From: a virus | IMG/VR virus record: IMGVR_UViG_3300024326_000001 | Location: 1 to 64,000 of that record | Length of the DNA: 64,000 nucleotides | Reading direction: 5' to 3' (one strand) | Part shown: one piece after another, positions 7,255-15,016 of the stretch | Layout of the letters: every line of letters begins with the position of its first letter | Numbering within the stretch: position 1 is the first letter of the stretch | Program-made: the position numbers and the translations under genes | The notes under the pieces: model-generated | The model's database searches: none | The model's input: the letters and a program-made list of their open reading frames with translations, nothing else | Told to the model about the DNA's origin: nothing

Positions 7255-7960
7255 CGAACACGTCGCTCTTACTCCCCACTAGCCCTCCAAGTCTTTGAGA
7301 AAAAAAGTTCAGTATAAATGAAACTTTTCTGAGACCTAGCAGTATAACTTAAGTCTTTAAGTCCAAGGGTAAAACCCCGACGACAGTGCACACCCCTCAC
7401 TAAGCCGTCACATGACTCCAAGGTCTCAAAGATGACCTTCTCTATTCCCTTTAATAACCCAAAAAAAGAGCCACACTATGACACTAAGTCGTCGGAGGTG
7501 CGGCGGCAGTTTAAGGACTTAGAGGTCTTAAACTAATAAAACACTCTTAATCAACGTTACTATCTACTAGGAGACAAGAAGGGCTTGGGAGAGTTGGACG
7601 CTTTTAGTATCGTTGACGGTGGGTGACGAGCGCACATTCACGTTATTGCCTCTATTAAAAGTGGACTATATTGAGTATGACACATTTGAGGGCTCAGAGA
7701 CTCGGAGAGCGGCCCCACTACCTACCGGTACAGGGGACCTGATACTATATTAGAGTAAATTGCGATGGATTGATATTTGGATTAGAGTATTTTGAAGAAA
7801 CATAAAATTGAAAAAATACGTTTTTTTAAAAGTCAATTCCAAATTTTCCCCTGACTTAGAGGGAGTATAGAGAGGCGGCGATGACTATTTAGAAAAATTT
7901 CCTAACTCAAAAAATTTCCAAGACTAAGAAGTCCTAGGAGGAATTAGAGGAATCTGAGAT
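7255..7960. other. 700-bp gene-free segment with long-range complementarity (candidate large structured RNA)
   Basis: No frame of useful length on either strand. Strong pairings: 7355-7364 with 7515-7524 (10 bp, one G-U) enclosing 7377-7384 with 7488-7495 (8 bp, CCGACGAC/GTCGTCGG). A third pairing, 7292-7300 with 7424-7432 (9 bp), crosses these, so it would be a pseudoknot or an alternative fold. Local hairpins are 7303-7309 with 7322-7328, and 7508-7534 (AGTTTAAG.../...CTTAAACT). The order and nesting fit a folded RNA better than chance repeats. 7540-7960 is less clear and turns AT-rich before the lipoprotein gene. Phage-borne giant RNAs of the GOLLD/ROOL kind are a possible comparison. Confidence 0.5.
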
Positions 7961-7971
7961 ATATAAGGTAT

Positions 7972-8922
7972 ATGAAACAACTAAACCACTTAATTCTAAT
8001 GCTAGGAATCTTTCTTCTAGCCTCTTGTAGCACACAATTTCGATTGATGGGTTACGATCAAAATAACGATGTTTCGGCGCACAATGTGTCGACGTCGATG
8101 CAACACTTCGGAGATGTTAAAATAGACACGCTATCCGAATTTCAATTTAGAAATAAACTAAGAACAGATCTAAGCTTCAGATTAGACTTTGCGCAATACG
8201 CATTGAGTCAACCGAGGTCATTTGATTGGAATAATAGATTACTAGGAAGACAATACGATTCTAGATGGAATAATTATTATTGGAGCTGGAATAGAGATCA
8301 GATGTGGAATGATTGGGCTTGGGGTTATACAGGCTGGAATTCTTGGGGCTCTCCTCATAGATGGTCACCATTTGGATATGATAGATGGGGATATGGAATC
8401 TACTATGGTTGGAATAATCATGGCTGGGGATATGGAAACCATTATGGATGGTATGGTTCACACTTTAATAATTATTATGGAGGATGGCCGTATTATGGTA
8501 ATAACGTCTATGGAATCCCAGGTTGGAGAAGTGGCAGAACAAATACAGTGCATATTAATGGCAGACGTTCAAGTATTAGAACTGAAGTAAATAATGGAAG
8601 AAGAACTAGAAGTACGACTACTAGAAGAAGCACTAATAATACTAGGAACAATGAGGTTATCATCAATAATAGTCCGAATAGAAATAATAACACACGAGTA
8701 AGAGTTTATCAGAGACCCGAGAACAACTCTAATAATACAAACACTAGGCCAAGAATTATTAGAGAAAAACCGCCAGTGAGAAATAATCGCCCAACGTTTA
8801 ACAATAATTCTCGTCCATCTAATAATAATAGACCTGTGATTAATAATTCTCGTCCATCTAATACAAGATCTTCGACACCTGTTCGTTCAAGCTCTCCTCC
8901 TTCAAGAAAAAAGGGTAATTGA
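7972..8922 (+). CDS. W/Y/G/N-rich lipoprotein
   Basis: 316 residues with a lipoprotein signal peptide ending in L-A-S-C (lipidated Cys at about residue 19). After ~65 ordinary residues comes a region (about 83-185) in which Trp, Tyr, Gly and Asn make up most positions, with W-N-N-Y-Y-W-S-W-N and Y-G-W-N-N-H-G-W-G-Y-G patterns. The last 130 residues are Asn/Arg/Ser/Pro-rich, with repeated N-N-S-R-P-S-N units, probably disordered. This layout is common in Bacteroidota outer-membrane lipoproteins of unknown role and rare in phages. A GATATATAA box ends 5 bp before the ATG. Surface display during infection is likely; receptor masking or cell aggregation is only a guess. Confidence 0.75.
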   Translation: MKQLNHLILMLGIFLLASCSTQFRLMGYDQNNDVSAHNVSTSMQHFGDVKIDTLSEFQFRNKLRTDLSFRLDFAQYALSQPRSFDWNNRLLGRQYDSRWNNYYWSWNRDQMWNDWAWGYTGWNSWGSPHRWSPFGYDRWGYGIYYGWNNHGWGYGNHYGWYGSHFNNYYGGWPYYGNNVYGIPGWRSGRTNTVHINGRRSSIRTEVNNGRRTRSTTTRRSTNNTRNNEVIINNSPNRNNNTRVRVYQRPENNSNNTNTRPRIIREKPPVRNNRPTFNNNSRPSNNNRPVINNSRPSNTRSSTPVRSSSPPSRKKGN

Positions 8923-8934
8923 AACAATTAAGAT

Positions 8935-8954
8935 TATTAGAGTATAATATTAAA
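8935..8954 (+). promoter_or_regulatory. promoter-like TTAGAGTATAATATTAAA box
   Basis: Belongs to a recurring group (also at about 9710, 12930, 14978, 34000 and 46225) with the core TTAGTATAATATTAAA and an ATG 20-40 bp downstream. It serves the small membrane protein at 8976. Confidence 0.45.
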
Positions 8955-8975
8955 GGATTAACTTAAACTTTTAAT

Positions 8976-9242
8976 ATGAATAACGTCTTATCAAAAATGA
9001 TATACTGTGCACTAATCGTTAGTGTCATTGCAGCTATCTTTGCAATTCCAGCTGTATTAATAGCTCTCGTATCTTCATTCATTGCATGGATATCAGGATG
9101 GTCGTTTGGATGGATCTTTTCAATAGGAATTACTGTTAATTTTTTAGTAGCTGCACATATACTAGACGATTTGTATACACAAATGCAGAATTTTAAAATA
9201 GATCTAGATTTTAAAGATGAAGAAGACGAAGACCTATTATAA
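8976..9242 (+). CDS. small membrane protein (88 aa)
   Basis: Two long hydrophobic segments (about residues 8-36 and 40-60) with a W-I-S-G-W-S-F-G-W turn between them, followed by a polar, strongly acidic tail (K-D-E-E-D-E-D). Likely an inner-membrane hairpin with the tail in the cytoplasm. Function unknown. It lies between the lipoprotein gene and a Cys-containing small protein. Confidence 0.65.
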   Translation: MNNVLSKMIYCALIVSVIAAIFAIPAVLIALVSSFIAWISGWSFGWIFSIGITVNFLVAAHILDDLYTQMQNFKIDLDFKDEEDEDLL

Positions 9243-9278
9243 TAACTTAATATTATGATAAGATTAATACAAACTAAA

Positions 9279-9491
9279 ATGGCTAAGAAAACAACACATT
9301 GGAAAACCAAAGACGTAAATGGTATGAGAATGATGATATGTCAAAACTCAAAACCAACTATGAGTAAATATTCTGAATTTGCACCAGAGAACGGAGAATG
9401 CGACGAATGGTCCGAGGTTGGCACAGATACAACAGCTTCTTTATGTTGGAGATGTACTGGAAGATCAGTAAATAATATTAGATTAAAATAA
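9279..9491 (+). CDS. small Cys-containing protein (70 aa)
   Basis: The start at 9279 (M-A-K-K-T-T-H-W) is preferred because the coding pattern improves there; an in-frame ATG at 9255 would add eight residues. Four Cys (one near residue 21, one at C-D-E-W, and the pair C-W-R-C) could bind a zinc ion. No further family signal. Transcription probably ends at the terminator at 9661. Confidence 0.6.
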   Translation: MAKKTTHWKTKDVNGMRMMICQNSKPTMSKYSEFAPENGECDEWSEVGTDTTASLCWRCTGRSVNNIRLK

Positions 9492-9660
9492 TAAGATATT
9501 TTAAGATTCTAAAATTATGATAATATGATATTTTGATATTATCATTTTATTCTACTAATTTATTAAAATATTACATTTCACCCAAATAACATTGATATAT
9601 AAACCATAAGTTTTATATTTAAACTTGAACGAATAGCTATACAGAAATAATTTATTTTAA

Positions 9661-9690
9661 GACCAATTCTAACGAATTGGTCTTTTTTTA
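9661..9690 (+). terminator. intrinsic terminator
   Basis: Perfect 9-bp stem GACCAATTC/GAATTGGTC with a TAAC loop, followed by seven T residues. It closes the lipoprotein-membrane protein group. The 259-bp gap 9492-9750 contains no gene; a GATATATAA box lies at 9593-9600 and a promoter-like box at 9710. Confidence 0.9.
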
Positions 9691-9708
9691 TCTAAACTTT
9701 TAGGAATA

Positions 9709-9728
9709 TCTTAGTATAATATTAAAGT
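9709..9728 (+). promoter_or_regulatory. promoter-like TTAGTATAATATTAAA box
   Basis: The clearest example of the TTAGTATAATATTAAA group, placed between the terminator at 9661 and the LOG gene at 9751. It would start the transcript for the LOG, YkuK-like and Clp genes. Confidence 0.55.
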
Positions 9729-9750
9729 ATTCACATAATCAAAACACATA

Positions 9751-10416
9751 ATGAGTAACAATAGAAAATCTGAAGATGCTTGGCAGATTCTAAGAATTCA
9801 GGGAGAATTCACAAAGGGGTTTGATACGTTTAATGAATTAGGTCCTTGTGTTTCTGTATTTGGAAGCGCTAGAACATTATCAACAAATCCAATGTATAAA
9901 GAAGCTGAGAAAATTGGAAAGCTTCTCGTTGAAGCAGGGTTTGGTGTAATCACAGGAGGTGGTCCTGGAATTATGGAAGCTGCAAATAAAGGAGCACATG
10001 AAGCATTAGGTAAAAGTATAGGTGTTGGAATTGAATTACCATTCGAAGCTAGCATGAACGATTACGTTGATTTAGGAGTCGAGAACAGATATTTCTTTAC
10101 ACGAAAAGTAATGTTCCTTAAATATTCACAGGCATTTGTTATTTGCCCAGGAGGTGTTGGAACCTTAGATGAGTTATTCGAAGCCATAACACTTGCACAA
10201 TGCGGACATAATGTAAAATATCCTATTGTTCTTGTAGGTAGAGATTATTGGGAAGGTCTCGTAGATTGGATGCAAAATACTTTATGGAAACATGGTGCAA
10301 TATGTCAAAAAGATTTTGATTTATTTAGAGTAGTTGATACTGCAGAAGAAGCAGTGTCTAAAATTACAGAGTATCATAATAAGTTTTCTAAGAATACCGA
10401 CTCCACCAATTTCTAA
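9751..10416 (+). CDS. LOG-family nucleoside-monophosphate phosphoribohydrolase
   Basis: 221 residues with the LOG (lysine decarboxylase-like) signature P-G-G-V-G-T-L-D-E, preceded by G-G-G-P-G-I-M-E-A-A-N-K-G and F-G-S-A-R, the standard Rossmann-like nucleotide-binding features. Family members split a nucleoside 5'-monophosphate into base and ribose 5-phosphate; plant and bacterial ones activate cytokinins. The Arg and Glu of the catalytic region (R-K-V-M-F, E in the P-G-G motif) are present. In a phage it could feed nucleotide salvage or alter a signalling nucleotide. The first ~30 residues extend beyond the core. First gene after the terminator, followed 12 bp later by the YkuK-like gene. 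Confidence 0.85.
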   Translation: MSNNRKSEDAWQILRIQGEFTKGFDTFNELGPCVSVFGSARTLSTNPMYKEAEKIGKLLVEAGFGVITGGGPGIMEAANKGAHEALGKSIGVGIELPFEASMNDYVDLGVENRYFFTRKVMFLKYSQAFVICPGGVGTLDELFEAITLAQCGHNVKYPIVLVGRDYWEGLVDWMQNTLWKHGAICQKDFDLFRVVDTAEEAVSKITEYHNKFSKNTDSTNF

Positions 10417-10428
10417 TAAATATAATAG

Positions 10429-10884
10429 ATGAAGTTCAGAAGACTTGCTGATAAGTCGCAAATTGATTTAGCGACATATCTGAAACAATACATAAAAAGA
10501 AATTCCAATAATTCAATTCGAATTTACGTAGGATGTGATTCACATGTAAAGGGTGAGTTTACAACATACGTAAGCACGGTTGTAATTCATGTTGGAAATA
10601 CTGGATGCCATGTTCTTTATAAGAAGGAAAAGGTAGAACCTATTCGAGATATGTGGAGAAAGTTATGGGGAGAAGTTGAAAGATCCGTCGAAGTTACACA
10701 ATATCTTCGGGATAATGGGATAAATATACATACAATTGATTTAGACCTCAACCACCAAGAACAACACGCTTCTAATAAAGTAGTTAACGCTGCGATAGGT
10801 TATGTTAAGTCTCTTGGAATTAAAGTAAGAATAAAGCCAGATATCTTACCTGCAATAGCAGCCGCAGATAATCTGTCAAAATAA
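10429..10884 (+). CDS. YkuK-like (DUF458) RNase H-fold protein
   Basis: 151 residues matching the pattern of the YkuK/DUF458 family, which has an RNase H-like fold: V-G-C-D-S-H early (first acidic strand), a Y-V-S-T-V-V-I-H strand, I-D-L-D-L-N in the middle and a C-terminal P-D-I-L-P-A-I-A-A-A-D. The spread of Asp residues fits a divalent-metal site. Biochemical activity of the family is not established; nuclease action on RNA or DNA is an inference from the fold. Co-transcribed with LOG and Clp. Confidence 0.75.
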   Translation: MKFRRLADKSQIDLATYLKQYIKRNSNNSIRIYVGCDSHVKGEFTTYVSTVVIHVGNTGCHVLYKKEKVEPIRDMWRKLWGEVERSVEVTQYLRDNGINIHTIDLDLNHQEQHASNKVVNAAIGYVKSLGIKVRIKPDILPAIAAADNLSK

Positions 10885-10932
10885 ACAATTCCTAAAAACG
10901 GAGTAAAATAAGTATAACAATTAAATTCTACA

Positions 10933-12936
10933 ATGGCAGAACAATTTGAAAATCCAGGAAAAGGCGGTAAAAGAAAAACACCTTACGTTGATGAGTATGG
11001 AGAAGACCTAACAGCTGAAGCTGCAAAAGGAAATCTAGATCCTATTATCGGAAGGGAAAAAGAAGTGTATAGAATTTGCCAAATCCTATCGAGAAGAAAG
11101 AAGAATAATCCTATTATTTTAGGAGATCCTGGTGTAGGTAAGACTGCGTTAGTAGAGGCGATTGCACAAAGAATCGTAGATAAGAAAGTAGCAAGAACTC
11201 TTTTAAAGAAAAGAATAGTTTCTATCAATATTTCTAATATCGTAGCAGGTACAAAATATAGAGGTGAGTTTGAAGAAAGAATGAAACTTATCGTTGAGGA
11301 ATTAAAGAATAACAAAGACATCATTGTTTTTATCGATGAATTACATACAATCGTTGGAGCAGGTGGTGTTAGTGGATCTTTAGACGCTTCAAATATATTA
11401 AAACCTGCATTAGCGAGAGGACAAGTACAATGTATTGGTGCAACTACTTTAGATGAATATAGAGAAAATATTGAAGATGATGGTGCACTTACTAGAAGAT
11501 TCCAAGAAGTATTTATAGATCCACCTAGCGAGGAAGATACTATCGAAATCTTACAAAGAATTAAAGGAAACTATGAAGATTATCATGCAGTTGAATATAC
11601 TGATGATGCACTAGAAGCATGTGTCTCTCTTTCTACAAGGTATATTACAAGTAGAGAACTTCCTGATAAGGCTATTGATTTAATGGATGAATCAGGTGCA
11701 AAAGTTCACTTAAGCGAAATCAAAGTACCTGTGCATATTAAAAGAGCGGAGACTGAGGTAGAAGCTTTAACACTTGACAAATTAAAGGCAGTTGAAGAAC
11801 AAGACTATGAAAAAGCTGCTCACTTTAGAGATAAAGAAATTCAATCTAAGAATTTAATTGAAAAGAAAATATCTGCATGGGAAAAGTCACTAAGAGATAA
11901 AAAGAAAAAAGTAACAGCCGAAGATATTGCTGAAACTATTTCACAAGCAACAGGAATTCCTGTAACAAGAATGACAGGTGATGAAAGTAAAATAATCCTA
12001 GCAATGGAAACAGAGCTTAAGAAAATGATTATTGGACAAGATCAAGCAGTAGACGCACTCTCTAAGGTAATTAAAAGATCAAGAACTGGTGTATCATCTG
12101 CTAAAAAACCTATAGGTTCTTTTATGTTCTTAGGACCAACTGGTGTTGGTAAAACAGAAACAGTAAAGGCGATTACTAATTATTACTTTGGATCAGAAGA
12201 TCATTTAATTAGAATTGATATGAGCGAATACATGGAAAAGTTTGCAGTATCAAGATTAATTGGTTCTCCTCCTGGATATGTTGGTCATGAAGATGGCGGT
12301 CAATTAACAGAACAGGTTAGAAGAAGACCTTATTCGGTTGTACTTTTCGATGAAATTGAAAAAGCACACCCTGATGTATTCAATACTTTACTACAAGTAT
12401 TAGACGAAGGAAGATTAACAGATTCATTAGGAAGAACAGTTGACTTTACGAATACGATTATCATTATGACATCTAATGTCGGTGCTAAAAAAGTAAGTGA
12501 GTTCGGAACGGGTATTGGATTTGAAACTAAGAAATCTTCAATCGCTGGAAGAAAAGCACACACTGAAGCTATCATCGCAAAGGAACTTAAAAATAAGTTT
12601 GCACCGGAATTTTTAAATAGATTAGATGATGTAGTATTATTCGACCAATTAAAGCATGAAGATATTCTTCAAATTGTTGATATTGAAGTTAGACACCTGG
12701 TAATTAGAATGTTTGATCAGAAATATAATATTAAAGTTACTAAGCAAGCAAAGGAATTCTTAGCAGAAAAAGGATATGATCCTGATTATGGTGCAAGACC
12801 CTTGAAGAGAGCGGTTCAAACTTACATTGAAGATCTTTTAGCGGATGCTATTATTAAAGGAGAAATAGTTAGAGGAGACGAGGTGTACACAATCAATCAT
12901 ACGAAGAAAGAAGATAAACTTTCTATTAAAAAGTAG
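10933..12936 (+). CDS. Clp ATPase (ClpA/ClpC-like), two AAA+ modules, no N-domain
   Basis: 667-residue Hsp100 unfoldase that would feed substrates to ClpP. D1 has Walker A GDPGVGKT at 64-71 and Walker B F-I-D-E-L-H. A short middle region carries a UVR-like motif (E-E-Q-D-Y-E-K-A-A-H-F-R-D, about 289-301), as in ClpC. D2 has Walker A GPTGVGKT at 401-408, Walker B L-F-D-E-I-E-K, and T-S-N-V-G followed by I-G-F at 528-530. That is where ClpA and ClpC carry the loop that docks on ClpP. The N-terminal adaptor-binding domain (~145 residues) is missing, so substrate choice must use another route. The phage ClpP gene lies 2 kb downstream. Confidence 0.93.
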   Translation: MAEQFENPGKGGKRKTPYVDEYGEDLTAEAAKGNLDPIIGREKEVYRICQILSRRKKNNPIILGDPGVGKTALVEAIAQRIVDKKVARTLLKKRIVSINISNIVAGTKYRGEFEERMKLIVEELKNNKDIIVFIDELHTIVGAGGVSGSLDASNILKPALARGQVQCIGATTLDEYRENIEDDGALTRRFQEVFIDPPSEEDTIEILQRIKGNYEDYHAVEYTDDALEACVSLSTRYITSRELPDKAIDLMDESGAKVHLSEIKVPVHIKRAETEVEALTLDKLKAVEEQDYEKAAHFRDKEIQSKNLIEKKISAWEKSLRDKKKKVTAEDIAETISQATGIPVTRMTGDESKIILAMETELKKMIIGQDQAVDALSKVIKRSRTGVSSAKKPIGSFMFLGPTGVGKTETVKAITNYYFGSEDHLIRIDMSEYMEKFAVSRLIGSPPGYVGHEDGGQLTEQVRRRPYSVVLFDEIEKAHPDVFNTLLQVLDEGRLTDSLGRTVDFTNTIIIMTSNVGAKKVSEFGTGIGFETKKSSIAGRKAHTEAIIAKELKNKFAPEFLNRLDDVVLFDQLKHEDILQIVDIEVRHLVIRMFDQKYNIKVTKQAKEFLAEKGYDPDYGARPLKRAVQTYIEDLLADAIIKGEIVRGDEVYTINHTKKEDKLSIKK

Positions 12937-12963
12937 TATAATAATAAACTAATAACTTATTAA

Positions 12964-13863
12964 ATGAATTTTTCAAGTCAATTCTCAAAAACAATTACAA
13001 ACATAGACGATATAGGAAGTGTATCACAACCACGTGATATGAAAGTAAAGGAATTAGCCCTTACAACTTTACCTATAGATCCTTACATGCCTATTGCTAA
13101 TTTTGAAAATAGAAAATTCAACTGGAAATACTTTGCAGGTGAATTAACATGGTATCTACGAAAAGATAACGATGTAGATTATATAGGTCAATTTTCAGGA
13201 TTCTGGTCTACATTAACTAATCCTAATTCAAATGAAATTAACTCAAACTACGGTTCACTATTATTTAATGAACAATTAGAATGGGTTGTAGATTCATTAA
13301 AAGCGGATCAAAACACGAGACAGGCGATAGCATTTCTTAATCAACCCAAATTTCAGTTTGAAGGTAATAAAGATTTTGTATGTACTATGTACTTAAATTT
13401 CTTTATTAGAAATAATCAATTGAATATGAAAGTTCAAATGAGATCTAATGATGTGTTCTATGGATTAACGTTTGACGCACCTTTCTTTGCATTCGTTCAC
13501 CAACATGTTCATCTATGGTTAAAAGACACATACCCTGAACTAGACCTAGGAGTATATTACCATTGTGCAGATAACTCTCATTTCTACGAAAGACACTTCG
13601 AATTAGCAGCTAAAATTCAACAAGAAATTATAGAAGATTCTACACAATACGCAATGATAATAGATCAACCATTCTTTACCATTGAAGCGGGTAAGATGCT
13701 ATTAACAGATCATGGATTATCCTTTATAGAAAAAGTAAACGAGACTATAGAAACTGAAAAACCTACACAGAAAGAATTCAGACAAATTCTAGAATCATTC
13801 GCAGGTATTATTAATGAAGAAGAACTCATAGGAAAGGATGGAATACCCGAAATTCAGGATTAA
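12964..13863 (+). CDS. thymidylate synthase-family enzyme, probable dCMP hydroxymethylase
   Basis: 299 residues of the ThyA superfamily. The nucleophile Cys is at 140, the phosphate-binding R-S-N-D at 160-163, and H-F-Y at 206-208. Spacing from Cys to Arg (20) and from Cys to the base-recognition residue (31) equals that of E. coli ThyA. The base-recognition residue is Asp171 (T-F-D-A) instead of the Asn that selects dUMP. Asn-to-Asp at this site shifts specificity to dCMP and is typical of T4-type dCMP hydroxymethylases. Likely reaction: dCMP plus methylene-tetrahydrofolate to 5-hydroxymethyl-dCMP, for modified phage DNA. dTMP synthesis is the alternative. Its end overlaps the next gene by 26 bp. 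Confidence 0.8.
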   Translation: MNFSSQFSKTITNIDDIGSVSQPRDMKVKELALTTLPIDPYMPIANFENRKFNWKYFAGELTWYLRKDNDVDYIGQFSGFWSTLTNPNSNEINSNYGSLLFNEQLEWVVDSLKADQNTRQAIAFLNQPKFQFEGNKDFVCTMYLNFFIRNNQLNMKVQMRSNDVFYGLTFDAPFFAFVHQHVHLWLKDTYPELDLGVYYHCADNSHFYERHFELAAKIQQEIIEDSTQYAMIIDQPFFTIEAGKMLLTDHGLSFIEKVNETIETEKPTQKEFRQILESFAGIINEEELIGKDGIPEIQD

Positions 13864-14140
13864 CACTAGGACGATGGAACTGGGTTCCTTGGAAGATGGC
13901 ATAGATGACATTGTCGGTTTTCATTTAAATATCGTACAACACATAGAAGATACTATTGATGGAATATCAATGAAAGGAAATATACTATGTAAATTGATAG
14001 ATGAACAAGGAAATGAGTATGAATCCCTCTTGGATGAAGATAGATATAATAAGTCTTTGCAAAAATCTCTAGAATTTTTTAAAGAAAGAGAAAATTACGA
14101 AAAATGTAAACACATCACAGACTTGCTAAATAGAATATAA
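13838..14140 (+). CDS. small 'YEKC'-tail protein (100 aa)
   Basis: Starts inside the end of the dCMP-hydroxymethylase-like gene (ATG at 13838; an in-frame ATG at 13874 is also possible). The N-terminal part is acidic. The C-terminus is L-E-F-F-K-E-R-E-N-Y-E-K-C followed by a helical end, a motif shared with three other small proteins here (35088, 36323, 36926). It resembles the UVR motif of ClpC, McsA and UvrB, with Cys where UVR has Ala. Function unknown; a UVR-like adaptor or dimerisation role is inferred. Confidence 0.6.
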   Translation: MEYPKFRINTRTMELGSLEDGIDDIVGFHLNIVQHIEDTIDGISMKGNILCKLIDEQGNEYESLLDEDRYNKSLQKSLEFFKERENYEKCKHITDLLNRI

Positions 14141-14148
14141 ATTCAATA

Positions 14149-14988
14149 ATGAAGTACGGGCTTGAAGGATTTAATAGAGTCGCTAGAACCACATCAAAAT
14201 GGTTCTCTCGACTCTTACGAGTATTCGAGAGACAGAAAAGAATTGAATGGACTAAGTATATTGACGACACCGTAGTTATTCATCTAGCATACAGGAAAGA
14301 TAGATTAAAAATAGCAGAGAAGAGAGCATCTTCCCAAAAACTAAAGGGACGTAAAACATTACTAGATCATTTAAGATTCTTTGACGCAATAGAAGGAAAA
14401 AGAATAAAGTGGTTTTCTAAAAAAATACACATTAACAAATATCCATTTTCATTTCACTGGGAAATAGATCCTTCTCCCGGAATGAAAAATAAATTAAAAA
14501 GAAATAATAAGATATTATGTTCTTCTGCTGAAACTGGAATCGCATTTTCACACTATAGAATTTGGAAAGAAATTGTAGAGAATAAAACACCAGTCACCCT
14601 CATAATGGAAGATGACTTTGAATTTTGTCATAAATTTCAAGATAAAATAGAAAGCATATTTGAAAAAGAACTTCCTAATGATTGGGATTTATTGTATCTT
14701 TCTAGTTTGCCAAATCAATTTGGATTTACATGGGATCCTCATTCCCAAAATCTATCACGGTTATATAATGGAGTATGGTGGTTATCTGGTTATGTATTAA
14801 CATACGAAGGAGCTAAGAAATTATTAGAAGGTTTGCCTATTGTCGGCCCAGTTGACGTATGGATTAATTATCAATTCAAAAACATGCAAGTGTATATGAC
14901 TAATCATAATCTAATAACACAAGGAGATGATACCGAATCTGATAATACTTATTCTTATGTTGAAACATTTAAGGATAACTTAATATAA
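14149..14988 (+). CDS. GT25-family glycosyltransferase
   Basis: 279 residues with the GT25 pattern: an opening strand V-V-I-H-L-A-Y-R-K-D-R, then S-S-A-E-T-G-I-A-F-S-H-Y-R-I-W, then the nucleotide-sugar/metal motif I-M-E-D-D-F-E, and a late W-W-L-S-G-Y-V-L-T-Y-E-G-A-K-K-L-L. The family includes LPS galactosyltransferases and the animal collagen beta-galactosyltransferases, which act on hydroxylysine. This phage also encodes a collagen-like fibre and a lysyl hydroxylase homologue, so fibre glycosylation is an attractive role; host LPS modification is the alternative. A stretch of ~40 basic residues precedes the domain. Confidence 0.85.
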   Translation: MKYGLEGFNRVARTTSKWFSRLLRVFERQKRIEWTKYIDDTVVIHLAYRKDRLKIAEKRASSQKLKGRKTLLDHLRFFDAIEGKRIKWFSKKIHINKYPFSFHWEIDPSPGMKNKLKRNNKILCSSAETGIAFSHYRIWKEIVENKTPVTLIMEDDFEFCHKFQDKIESIFEKELPNDWDLLYLSSLPNQFGFTWDPHSQNLSRLYNGVWWLSGYVLTYEGAKKLLEGLPIVGPVDVWINYQFKNMQVYMTNHNLITQGDDTESDNTYSYVETFKDNLI

Positions 14989-14996
14989 TATTAAAA
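14975..14996 (+). promoter_or_regulatory. promoter-like TTAATATAATATTAAA box
   Basis: Member of the TTAGTATAATATTAAA group, overlapping the end of the GT25 gene and about 25 bp upstream of the ClpP start. Confidence 0.45.
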
Positions 14997-15016
14997 TAAT
15001 ACACACAAAGAATTAT

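Noticed and set aside
8309-8590. Second plus-strand frame within the lipoprotein gene
   Set aside because: A Met/Gly/Asp-rich shadow of the W/Y/G/N-rich coding sequence.
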